Shown: piece after piece, positions 34,681 to 45,400 of the stretch | Numbering within the stretch: position 1 is the first letter of the stretch | Layout of the letters: every line of letters begins with the position of its first letter | NCBI GenBank assembly: GCA_022606425.2 | Contig: JAHDVF020001334.1 | Span: 62,001 to 126,000, forward strand | From: Lepidostoma basale | Taxonomy: Eukaryota; Arthropoda; Insecta; Trichoptera; Lepidostomatidae | Length of the DNA: 64,000 nt | Reading direction: 5' to 3' | Notes under the pieces: generated by a model | What the model was told of the DNA's origin: nothing | The model's input: only the letters and a program-made list of their open reading frames with translations | Database searches by the model: none | Translations under genes and position numbers: made by a program

Positions 34681-35191
34681 GTAATTTGATGCTATCTAAT
34701 GAACAACATAATAATAATATTTCGTGTAATTGTATTTTTAGAATAACAAATGAAATCACAGATGTTTCAAAAATGTTCGTAAATGATGTGAAAGAACTTA
34801 ATTAATGTAAGTGAAATCAGTTGTTGTTCATTATTAATAGCTGTGAACTGTTTTAGTTATTTATTAAAATTTAAAAAAACTTATCTTTGTCATGTGAGAA
34901 AAAAATTACATTAAAATACAGACAATTTCTTTATACTATATTTTATAATATATATTTTTCTTTTATGAAATCTGTGAGGAGCAGTGTATTGTATTATAGG
35001 TACAATGTTTGTGAAAAATGAAATTAGTATTTCATGTGCTAGTAATTTGTTGTAACTCCAAATTGAAAATATTTTATTGATCACCTTTTGACACATTTTA
35101 TTTTGCTTGAGATTTTAATTTTTTTTCAACTGGATGTATCATTTGGCAGTAGTCGTTTGAGTTGTTATTTTATTTATACTTTTATTTGATT

Positions 35192-35550
35192 AACATCGTT
35201 TTGACTCATGTCATAATGACTCACATCACTTTGACTCATATGTCTCTCGTATTTTTGACTCGAGTCATTTTGACTTGCCGTCATATTCACATTATCTTAA
35301 CACACACCATTTCGATAAAAGTCAAATTGACAAACTGCATTTCGATACATGTCATTTTGAACCTCCGTATGCTGAATGATCCAAGTCTGAGGTTTGAGTT
35401 TTTAGTAATACGGATGCACTTTTGTTATTTGATCTACATTTTGACTTCATAATTGTTGTTTAGTTATGTTTTTCCATTTATACTCCAGTCATTTTGATTC
35501 ACGCCATCTTGGACACATGTCAATTAAGATCATGTCATTTTGACTTACTT
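35192..35550. repeat. Degenerate ~15-bp repeat rich in TGACTCA
   Basis: Three exact TGACTCA strings start at 35202, 35217 and 35232 (15-bp period). Diverged units (GTCATTTTGACT) continue to about 35546. TGACTCA is also the AP-1 (Jun/Fos) consensus. An old minisatellite is the simplest reading. Confidence 0.55.
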
Positions 35551-36069
35551 ATTCTTGGAAGCATTACAACACTTAAAATATATATTTACCTCTCTAATCA
35601 TTGATCATAAATGAAATTTTTATTTATGAAAATGAAATCAAAAATTTGATGTGCCTAGCTGCCATTTTAAGTTCTCATTTTGGAGTTACATCAAATTTAT
35701 GCGAATAAAAATTTTCTTACAAAGATTTGAAGGTCGATGCATATATTCAGATAAAAATATATAAAATCACCTATTTAATTATTTTACATATCTACATTAG
35801 AATTTCATTTTGATTATGTACATTATTGTAAAAACTTTTGCAGATCTTATACAAAATCATACATAAGTGTTTATTCGTGGCATTCTTCAAACATTGGAAG
35901 TGTCTTTCAAAGCCAATAGGGTTGACAGTAGACTCAGGATTATTATTGCAGATAGTGACGATTCTAAAAAAAAATAGAAAATTTTAAAATTATTTTAAAA
36001 CAACATTTCTTTAATTCATTATTTGTTGTTCACGATAAGATCACACATAAATGTTGAACTTTCTACAGG

Positions 36070-36325
36070 TCACGTACCAAGATAATTTGATGTGTTTCCA
36101 TGATCAGGCTTGGCGCTGTATGATTCCACTTCATCCAGGAACTGGTAGTTGGCCTTGAATCCGGTCCCGTCCAGCCGGTCATTTGATCTGAACGTCACCC
36201 TGAAGAACTTTCTGTCTGACTCCACGTGGAATTCCTTCAGTTGCCCGCAGTACCTATTATATTTTCTATCCCTTGCCATAAAATTTGAAAACTCTACATA
36301 ATCGCTTGCTGAAATTGCCTCACAC
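36070..36325 (-). CDS. CUB gene, last visible exon
   Basis: A TTTTTTCAG acceptor leads into CEAISASDYVEFSNF, YCGQLKEFHVESDRKFFRVT and GTGFKANYQFLDE, the second half of CUB 2. The frame stops at TGA (36070-36072) after NYLGT, but GTACGT at 36077-36072 is also a plausible donor, so the true C-terminus may be elsewhere. Confidence 0.85.
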
Positions 36326-39300
36326 CTGAAAAAAAAGGGAAATATTAATTTTTTGGGTAATTTAGAAGACAAAACGCTTAGTCATTGAAAGAATACTCTA
36401 GGCATAGACAATGCCACACTTGAAAATGACAATTAGCTTATTTCAGCACTCAATGAAGAATGTTCATATCTAATTCTGAATATTTTTTTCTATATTCGCC
36501 ATCACTTTGTGTTATAGATTCAGATTTGAATATATAGAATTACACTTCCTATTTCCCAATATTTAATTTTTATTTTGCTGACATGTTTTTTAGCAAGTTA
36601 AAATTTGTGCATTGAAAAAGGTTGTGTCACAACTGAAACATGTCTGCGAAAAGAAAAATAAAGGGTTTTGAAAATACAAAGTGTCTTTTTATTTATTCAA
36701 GTTTGAATATTTTTTAGATATAAATACTAGGATTTATAAAAATAATGGTTTAAATGATTTTTTTATTATTATGAAATGTCAGTATACCCTATATAATTAG
36801 TCCATATTGATAATTTGATTAGTTATTTATTGTTTCTTGAACCATGATGTAAAACTTCATATTTAATAATCAACCCTTATCGGACGCTAGCTTTTGTATA
36901 GTTTGTATGTGTTATACTATCAATATTTAATTTTAAAAAGGCACTGTGTATGTTAATCGCCCCATTGGTAAAATTTAACTGAGAAAGTAATTACACGCAG
37001 ATTCCACAGACAACAAGATTCAACATGATTCATCATGTCACCTCACATGTGCCATACGACCGCAGTGACAAAGTTCTGTTGTCACGTCAGAGGTGACTTA
37101 CGTCCGTTATGGGTTAATACAAATGAAAATGTCTGTTTTCTAGTTTTCTTAGTAGCATGGTGAAACATGTCATTCCTGCAAATTACAAAAAAAACCTTCT
37201 AGAAAGCAGACACATTTTCATTCGTATTTATTGTTTTGTTCTTTTGAAGTTATTTGTGAATAATTAAATCACCCTGAAAATTAATTAAAATAATTTTATT
37301 GGACATGGCAGTTGTAACTGTAAGTTAATGATGAGGCAACAAGTAGCAAGGTACTAACGGCAGGACTCCCTCGACGTCGAAGTAGGAAAAGTGCAGGTGC
37401 ACTTTTTGGTGCGGGGCGCCGTGGAAGAAGTAGTGGCACTCTGTATCCCTTGGGTAGGGCCCCGGGTAGTTGGGCGAGCTGAAGGTACCATTGCGACTCT
37501 CTGAGCTGTTGTATACAAATCCACACGGGAACTCAGCCAGCTGCTTACCGCCCGTTATTCCGTAATCTGATAAGGAATATTTTCAGTAAATTAATAAAAA
37601 GTATATTCAAGTTTATAACCACAACACGTGTATTAACCACTACAGATGCAGAGCAGAAGCTGTGTAGACTTCATGAGGAAGCGGCAAAAGTAGGTCTCAA
37701 CTTAACATGTCCAAGACAGTAGACCTACGAGTGTCCACAAATGAATCCACTCCAATCCAGCTCCACGGTCTAACCCTTGTGACTACGACCAGCTTTTGCT
37801 ACCTCAATAGTATGATAGCAGGCTAGGGAGGTACAGAGGAAGATGTAGCCAGCAGACTTAACAAGGCAAGGGGAGCTTTTAGCTATGCTTCACCCTGTAT
37901 GGCGTGCCAGTATCATTTCGAGAAAGCTCAAGCTCCAAATATTCAGCAGTAGCGTTAAAAGCATACTGCTGTACGGATGTGAGACTTGAAAATCTACCCC
38001 GGACGTTATTGGAAAACTCCAGGTGTTTATAAATAGGTGCCTTTACTCAATATTCAAGAACTATTGGCCCCAAACAGTGTCAAATGCCATTCTCTGAACC
38101 ATGGCAGGCGAAAAGCCAATTAGAGAACTAGTCGCTAGACGCAAATAGCAGTAGATCGGTCACATTCTGAGACCGGATCCAGCCAGTATCACTCAGGGCG
38201 CAGTAGACTGGTTCCTTATGGGGGGAAAGAGGAAGCGAGGCAGACCTAGAGCCACCTGGAGAAGGGCTCTGCAGGACAAGGTTCAAGCAGCAGGCCTCAC
38301 TTGGGATGATGTTAGGCATCAGGCATGCGATAGAGTCGGGTGGAGAAGGTTCCTTGAGGCCCTATGCACCACGGAGGTGTGACAGGATAAAAAGAATATT
38401 CAAGTTTATAACCACTACACATGTACTAAATATTCATCATCTTTTTCTTTCCGTTTCATCCCTCCCGACGTTAACTATCACTTGAGAGTAGGTGTCTCTA
38501 TCAGGGGCAGGTTGAAGCAGCTCCTAAACATTTTTTCAGCCAGTCCAGTCCACATTATGTTGTGGACCCAGGAGATTCAACTGTCAACATCTCATTGATG
38601 CTTTATTTCACCCTGAATAATCAGGTGCAGCAATACATATTTTTCTCCTGCGCATGACCTAAATATGATACCTTTTTTTTTACACTTGTAGTTTCCCGTT
38701 GCTTTTCACATTTGTGTACATCAAGTTATTTGAACCCAATTACTGCATTTAACTTTTGAGCTATTTATTGAGTCTCTTTACATGTGATAGGTAGCTAATC
38801 TATCGCCATTTTATTGTCATGTGAATTCTACACCAGACTGATGACAGTGTGAAAATCACGCTGCCATCGCCGGGAATCAAACCCGGGACCTTCAGTATGG
38901 CAGTCGTTGAAGTTGTGGAAGGTGTGAGTCGATATACTCGTACATGTAATTATAGTGGTATTAAATATGGAGACTGAGTTATTATTTGTTAAAAAATACT
39001 ATTTAGTGTGACAGGGCGTATAGATGTTCGCTTGTGCTTTGGATAAGAGGTTTTGAGAAAAGTCAGTTTAAATCAATGACTGTTGACTGCTTAACTGATT
39101 AATACATTTATGAATATTGTATCTACTTACTTTCTGTAAAACTATAGAAGGCCTTAAATCCTTTGACTAGTCTGGACGAGTAGATTCCTCTGAATTCCAA
39201 CATCATCCTTGGTCCATTAGACATTATGGGACGGGGGAGAGTAGACCCGCAGAATGCGTCTATCTTCTCCATTCTTCCGTCTATATGTACAAACGCTTGA

Positions 39301-40188
39301 AGGGCATCGATACTGTCACACCTGTAATGTTTTATTTATGTTTTGATATGATAAAATATAATAAATAGTTGAACATGGCTAAATCAAATGACACAGATTT
39401 AATAAAAAAAGGTTTACATGGTGAAATTTGCATTTTTGTTGCTTTAATTATTTGTCATATCTTTAGAAATATTTTATTGATCAGTATTGAAATATATAGT
39501 ACTAAAAAAAACATTATTTTATGAAAATACTACAATTCTCTTTATTATGAAAATACAGAATATTTTCTTTCTCTGAATCTAAAAAAATATGTATTCTGTT
39601 CATATTTATTTCTAATTTTAGGAAAATTCTTGATGTGAAGATGTCCAAATTTTTTTTTTTGTTGAAATATAATCTAAGGAGGCCAAAAGCAATGCCCCTC
39701 TTAATGACAGTTTCAGTAAACGATTTTTTTTTAAGAGTATTCAATCTCATTAGGATTAGTACATGTTCTTGTTTTACTGGGCCAATGCAATCTTCCAAAT
39801 CGGTGACTTAAATGTTTGTGATGTCAATTTGGAAAATAAAGAATTTGAATTTGAATTTACTGTCATTTTAGAGAGAGCATTACTGAAAACGTTAATAAAC
39901 CTGCTATCAAAAACACAGAGTGCTTTAACATCAAGCATTGTATTAATTTATGTATCATATTCATGATAGTTTATTCAAACTCAATTGAAGAGAGTTCTTA
40001 CTCTTTTGAATCATCATTAGGTTGGTACAGATTGAAGTCCTGGAATGTGATTTGTATCCTCTCCTTGCCTCGCCCCTGAAAGTCGTATCGGCAGTGTGAG
40101 CGCGGCGGGTAGGGTGAAGGGTGGTGTGGCGATGTGAGTGTGCCGTTCTTGCTGGAGTCACTGTTGAATACCGCATCACAACTGGACG
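36070..40188 (-). CDS. CUB-domain protein, SOL-1-like; 3' part of a multi-exon gene
   Basis: Four minus-strand exons join in phase: 40188-40002, 39321-39131, 37566-37359 and 36325-36070. They encode two complete CUB domains of about 110 residues, each with four Cys: first CDAVF, HCRYDF, CDSID, AFCG; second FPCGF, ECHYFF, PCEAIS, YCGQ. CUB domains are extracellular protein-binding modules. The pattern TSPHHPSPYPPRSHCRYDF and FSSPNYPGPYPRDTECHYFF resembles insect suppressor-of-lurcher-1-like proteins, which modulate AMPA-type glutamate receptors; this name is from memory of the family. The signal peptide and 5' exons are not found and must lie right of 40188. The last exon ends at TGA or continues through a GTACGT donor. 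An intron holds a non-LTR copy and a tRNA-derived SINE. Confidence 0.8.
36545..36690. repeat. Foldback with decayed hammerhead-like motif (ACATGT)
   Basis: Arms ATTTTTATTTTGCTGACATG and CATGTCTGCGAAAAGAAAAAT. At 36612-36644 plus strand: TTGAAAA (core mutated), A, stem GGTTGT/ACAACT, GAA, ACATGT, C. Stem II is well kept though the core is not. Confidence 0.45.
36835..37230. repeat. GAATGACATGTTT-family hairpin, split by a piggyBac-like MITE
   Basis: Left part TTATTGTTTCTTGAACCATG and ATGTAAAACTTCATATTTAA; right part AATGAAAATGTCTGTTTTCT, GAAACATGTCATTCC and AGACACATTTTCATTCG. The interruption is the TTAA-type element at 36874-37113. Confidence 0.6.
36874..37113. mobile_element. piggyBac-like MITE (240 bp)
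   Basis: Ends CCCTTATCGGACG and CGTCCGTTATGGG are inverted repeats. Right flank TTAA (37114-37117); left flank TCAA, one mutation from TTAA. Confidence 0.65.
37359..37566 (-). CDS. CUB gene, first half of CUB domain 2
   Basis: TTATCAG acceptor and GTTAGT donor. Encodes NYGITGGKQLAEFPCGFVYN, SSESRNGTFSSPNYPGPYPR and ECHYFFHGAPHQKVHLHF. GC-rich relative to the surroundings. Phases match 39131 upstream and 36325 downstream. Confidence 0.88.
37636..38396 (+). mobile_element. Non-LTR retrotransposon fragment with ~32-bp target duplication
   Basis: The sequence TATTCAAGTTTATAACCAC continuing to about 32 bp appears immediately before (37604-37635) and after (38397-38428) with three mismatches. Between them is RT C-terminal sequence (LCRLHEEAAKVGLNLT, PGSRGSLGALR-like tail, RRFLEALCTTEV) with several stops. 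It is inserted in the CUB-gene intron and is the longer relative of 26919-27188. Confidence 0.75.
38682..38935 (-). mobile_element. tRNA-derived SINE
   Basis: Minus strand: GGTCCCGGGTTTGATTCCCG is a tRNA-type B box, followed by a body (GTAGAATTCACATGACAATA, ATGGCGATAGA) shared with the copy at 55830-56068, and a short A-run at the 3' end (38673-38681). The A box is weak and no cloverleaf forms, so it is not a tRNA gene. Confidence 0.75.
39131..39321 (-). CDS. CUB gene, second half of CUB domain 1
   Basis: ATTACAG acceptor and GTAAGT donor. Reads ECDSIDALQAFVHIDGRMEK, IDAFCGSTLPRPIMSNGPRM and KGFKAFYSFTE. Phase 2 in, phase 1 out, both matching neighbours. Confidence 0.9.
40002..40188 (-). CDS. 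CUB gene, first half of CUB domain 1 (first visible exon)
   Basis: CTTTCCAG acceptor; SSCDAVFNSDSSKNGTLTSP, RSHCRYDFQGRGKERIQITF, then NDDSK and a GTAAGA donor. It begins with two bases of a split codon, so at least one exon lies further right, beyond the ligase gene or within 40.2-40.8 kb where I see none. Confidence 0.88.
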
Positions 40189-40842
40189 CTGGAAAGAGAA
40201 ACATTTAAAATAAATAAATTTTAAGTTACCCTTTTTTACCTATAATAGGAGCAACCAAATTTGATATGTTTTATGTATACAATATGAAATAGAACATTGT
40301 TTCACATTTTGGTTACCGCTCGTGTTTTAAATTAACTTTTCAAAGTATTACTTAGAGATTTTGATTAATTTAAATTGTGTCACTGTCCAAATAATTTCTC
40401 AAAAGCTGCAATAAATATGTACGTATAAAATAAAAACAATGCAATGTAATGAAGACATATAAATGGGATAACATTTAGGGCAAATATCGATTTTAAAAGA
40501 CTTGTGGAAAAATCATAATTTTCTTTGAAATAAATTCCATCTCTAAATGTTTTTTGATTTGGATATACCTAGTCTTTTCTTGGAATATGTAAAATGTTGG
40601 AGAAAATATTTGAAACATTCGCGAAAAAGTTTTTATTGCCATAAATAACTATATTTTACCCTAGAACTTGGGAATAATTGATTTTGTATAGTCGCTTATA
40701 CGTCTACTGCGCATGCCCAGAAATATAAATTCTGACAGCAATGCGTGTTTTTTGCTTCAACCTGTCAAAACACGTACTAGGTTTTAGGTTATTGTTTTTA
40801 CGTATTTCAATAATATTATTAAAAGTACACTACTAATTCATA
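40189..40842. other. Spacer between CUB exon and DNA ligase III start
   Basis: AT-rich, no exon seen. The last ~100 bp should hold the ligase promoter and 5' UTR. An in-frame TAA at 40834-40836 fixes the ligase start codon at or after 40843. Confidence 0.5.
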
Positions 40843-42489
40843 ATGGACGAAGCGGATCTTCAAGACGAACCTCCATTTTACGCAGATAGAGCGAAAGGCG
40901 GTCGTGCTAACTGCAAGGGATGCAAGCAAAAATGCCTTGATGGAAATTTACGAATTGCTAAGCTAGTTCCAAGTCCGTATAGCGATGGGAAAAAGATGAA
41001 ATCTTGGTATCACTTGGACTGTTTAATGACTGCCTTTTTGAAACAACGTCCTACTACGAAACGCATTGACAGCCCTGAAGACATTGGGAATTGGGATAAG
41101 ATTTCCGAAGAGGACCGTGAGTTGATACTAGAAAAAGTAAAAGAAACAGAAGAGTTGTGCCTAAAGAAGTACGGAAGCAAACCGACACCTAAGAAAACTA
41201 CGCCAAATAAGAAAGCAAAAGCCGAAGATAATAATGTCAGTGTAACGCAGCCAGTAAATACCGGTCGTGGTAAAACCCCTGATATAACCGAAAGTTCCAA
41301 AGTTAATGTTAAACATAAAGATCACTCGTTAAGAGAATTTAGGAAGCTTTGCGCAGAAGTTACCAGTAATGATGCATACACGGATAAAACTGCAGTTATC
41401 CATAAATTTTTCACCGAAGGAACGGACGGAAACGGTTTTAAGAGTGACCTGACTTTGTGGTGTAAGCTTTTACTGCCTGGAGCAGTTAAGAGAGTTTATA
41501 ACCTAAAAAGCAAACAGCTGGTCAAGTTGTTTTCTAGGATATTAAAAGTGGATCATGATGACATGTTAACGGATTTAGAAAATGGCGACGTTGCCGAAAC
41601 GATAAGAATATTTCACGAGAAATCATCCGCATGTACGCCTTCCCGCAAAAGTGATTTGAATCTAACTGAAGTTGATTCATTTTTAGAAAAACTGGCTAGT
41701 CTGACGAAAGAAGAGGAGCAGATTCACCATTTTAAATCTATTATTAAACAATGTACTTCCAATGATTTGAAAATGATTATTCGTTTAGTTAAAGGTGACC
41801 TCAGAATAAATTCAGGTCCAAAACACATTCTCGCCGCTGTACATCCAGATGCATACACAATCTTCCAAACGTCCCGAGATATTGACGCGGTCATCAGTCG
41901 AGTAACAAAGCCAAACAATGACTCCAGTAACTCGTCTAGCCCTGTGAAAAATTCCCTTAAAGCTAATGTCGTTCTGATGACCCCTGTTTTACCAATGCTC
42001 GCCGAAGCATGCAAATCTGTTGAAATGGCAATGAAAAAATGTCCAAACGGAATGTATTCTGAAATTAAATACGACGGAGAACGAGTGCAACTTCATAAGG
42101 AGGGAACTGAATTTAAATATTTCTCACGTGCATTAAAACCGGTGATGCCTCATAAGATTAACAGATTTAAAGATTACATTCCAAAAGCATTTCCCCACGG
42201 AAAAGATTTAATCTTGGATGCGGAGGTTTTGATGATTGATACCGCAACTGGTAAACCGTTGCCATTTGGTTCTCTAGGGATTCACAAGAAAAGTGAATTT
42301 AAAGATGCGGAAGTGTGTTTATTTGTATTTGATTGCATTTATTACAACGGAGAAATTCTAATTAATAAACCGATGCGGGTCCGTCGTAAAATTTTAGAAG
42401 ACAATATGATCGAAATTAAAAATCACGTCATGTTTTCTGAAATGGAACTTATAAGAAAACCAGGTGATCTTGCTAACATGATAGCCAAG
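40843..42489 (+). CDS. Lig3: DNA ligase III exon 1 (zinc finger, DNA-binding, motifs I-III)
   Basis: 549 codons from ATG to the GTGAGT donor. Contains the PARP-type zinc finger (NCKGCKQKC, WYHLDC), the DNA-binding domain and the active-site Lys409. Ends in phase 0 after MIAK. Confidence 0.97.
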
Positions 42490-45400
42490 GTGAGTTTGAG
42501 ATTGATGTAAGATTTGATTTGTAAATTTAATTTAGAGGTATTGAATTTGACACAATTTTTTTATTTATAAACTTATGGCTTTCCAATTTATTATGTTTTT
42601 ACAATTTCAAAACAAAATTTTGAAATTTTCGCTGACTTGACATATTTCATATACATAATTCTTAATGGTTTAGGCCTTTTGGCTTATTATTTTCTGCATC
42701 AAGTTTCTTCTTGATAAGTGGATAACATTCGGATACTTTTTCTACTCTTATCACAAAGGGTTTTGTCAGCAATGGTTCTTAGTGTCTTTATTTCGTTGGT
42801 TTGAAATAGCCTTTTTGTTCTGACAGTGTCAACTCTGAAATCTATGCCGTCATTATAGGACGGACACAGGTCTCGTATATCCTTTTATAAATAATAACAT
42901 TAAAATCACCTTTTTAGGTACTTAAATTAGGCCTTGAAGGTTTGGTGTTAAAAGACTTGGAGTCAAAGTATGAGCCTGGTAAAAGGCACTGGCTGAAAGT
43001 CAAGAAGGACTATTTGTTTGGTGGTGCAATGGCCGACAGTGCAGATTTGGTGGTTCTAGGAGCTTGGTTCGGTATGTATTTTCTCCCTGTCATGTATTCA
43101 ATACTTATAATTTTTTAGAATTGGATTCAACATCCAAATAAATGATTATTAAATAAAACAATGTTTTTTAATAACTACATCCATTTTTGTCTTTATTTCA
43201 ACAGCGACCGGTTTCGCCAGGTTGGTTGTTATTGACAGACTGGTTGGCCAGTCGCTGTCGACTGGTCAAACCAGTCGCTGTTGAAATAAAGCAGACAAAA
43301 GTGGAACTAGTTATTATAATATATTGTTTTATTTAATTATTGTTTAAAATGAACTTCCATCAAAATGTATCAGTAAAATCATTTAATTATCCAAATACAT
43401 TAGAATGTTGTTTATCCGGATGTCAGTTAACCGGAACGTCAATTATCCGGACAAGCCAAGATGATGAAGTGCAAAAAAAGACAAAATCTTGTTAAAAAAA
43501 TCTTTGATTATTTTTTCAGTACTGTAGATTAATGTAAGCCTTTTTATGTACATGTACTACATACATACTTGTTTTTGTAGTAAAAGTTGTAATATCTTAA
43601 TCAATAAATGAGCTGAGGAAAAATAAAATCGATTTTCACCTTATTTTGCTAAAAGCCTTTAAATTAGCGCCTGTTTGATTATCCGGAAGACCTCCGGTCC
43701 CAATTAGTCCGGATAACCAACATTCTACTGTAGATATTTGCAATACATTTTCATATCAATGATTTTTATTTTTTCATACACATGAACACACATTTTAGAT
43801 TTTTGTTCATGGAATTTTATGTAATACTCGCTCACTTGTGTCTCACATGCCATCGCTCTCATCTTCGTTTGTACGTTTGAAACAAGTTCAGTCTTGTTTG
43901 CAGTATGGACTGACACTACGCGTTTTGCCGGTGTTCATACATTAACCGGTCTATGATATGTTTGATTTAGAAAACTAGAGTAAAATAAAAGAGTACGTTC
44001 AAAATTGTGGAAATATATTTATAAAAATTGTTTCCAAAAGACACGGCATGTTATATAATTCTCTATCAGGAAAAGAAGAAAAAAAGCATATTCAACAATC
44101 TTTTGACAAATTTGTAAAAAAGATTTTTAAATCCTAATTCGTTTTATTATTCTCATCTTTTTGGTGTTTTTCTTTCATTACGTCTACTTTCGCACATTCA
44201 ACTTTTGCAAATATTTTCAGGATCAATTAAGTGCGAATGTCGAGGGCCGCCTGTATTATGATTTAAAGAAAAAACTAACTAACTAACTTACCATCACGCC
44301 GTCTCTCCGGAGGGGTAGGCAGAAAGAATGGAACACCACACTTTTCTGTCCTGGCATACTTCTCTCGATTCCTCTATATTCATACATCTTGTCATTCACA
44401 CATGTCGATTTTTCCGACTCCTCACGTGACCGATATTTGATTGATTTGATCGTGCCACATTTTCCTCGGCCTTCCTATATTTCTAGCTCCGTTCACGCCG
44501 TTTACATATACCTTCTTTACCATTCTGTCTTCACTCATTCTTTCCATGTGTCCTAACCATCTTAATGACCCTTTCCTTATTTTGTTCATAACACTTTCAT
44601 TCGCACCACATTCACTTCTTATACTTGAATTTGTCACTCTATCATATACAGAGAAAAATGTTTCAGTATATATATGTATTATTTAATGATAACATTTTTG
44701 ATAATAAAACAGATGAACATATCCATATAAATTATATAAAATTTCAACAAAAATAAGTATTCTTTATTTATATTGACGTCATCTGACCGAGCGTTATTTA
44801 TAAAAAAATAATATCCTCTTAAAATAAATAAATGTTAGCTCTTAGTTAAATTATTATATATAACATAAAAATTCCTTATTTGGTTACTGTGGATATTCTT
44901 TTATAGGTACAGGAAAAAAAGGAGGAATGCTTTCAGTATTTCTAATGGGATGTCACGATCCGGATAAAGATCGTTGGTTGACTGTGACCAAGGTGCACAC
45001 GGGGCACGATGACAAGACCTTGGAGGAGTTACAAGAACCACTGAAAAAAGGAATGACGAAGATATCCGGCGATAGTGGAAAGATACCTTCCTGGATGCGG
45101 TGCACCAACACGATGGTACCAGATTTCATTGCAAAGGACCCGAAGAAACAACCGGTTTGGGAGATTACAGGTTTGTTCATTCTTTTATTGAATTGTGCCG
45201 CTGGCTTTATTTGCAGTAAAACAAATTGGTCAAGAACTGCAATTGGCTACATTTACTGCACACACAGACGTCAGCTCTTCATAATATTACGTACAATTCG
45301 GTAGCTTACTAAAGAGTTTAGTTTAGTTACTTAGAACTAAAGTAATAAAGTTCATAAACAATTTTTGAAGTGTAAATGTAGCCAGCCGCACCATAGGGGT

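Noticed and set aside
38820..38860. CTGATGA followed by a hairpin (CAGTGTGA/TCACGCTG)
   Set aside because: No GAA follows the hairpin; the sequence is part of the SINE body.
38860..38900. tRNA-like B-box sequence as a possible tRNA gene
   Set aside because: No matching A box at the right distance and no cloverleaf; it shares a ~200-bp body with 55830-56068, so it is a SINE.
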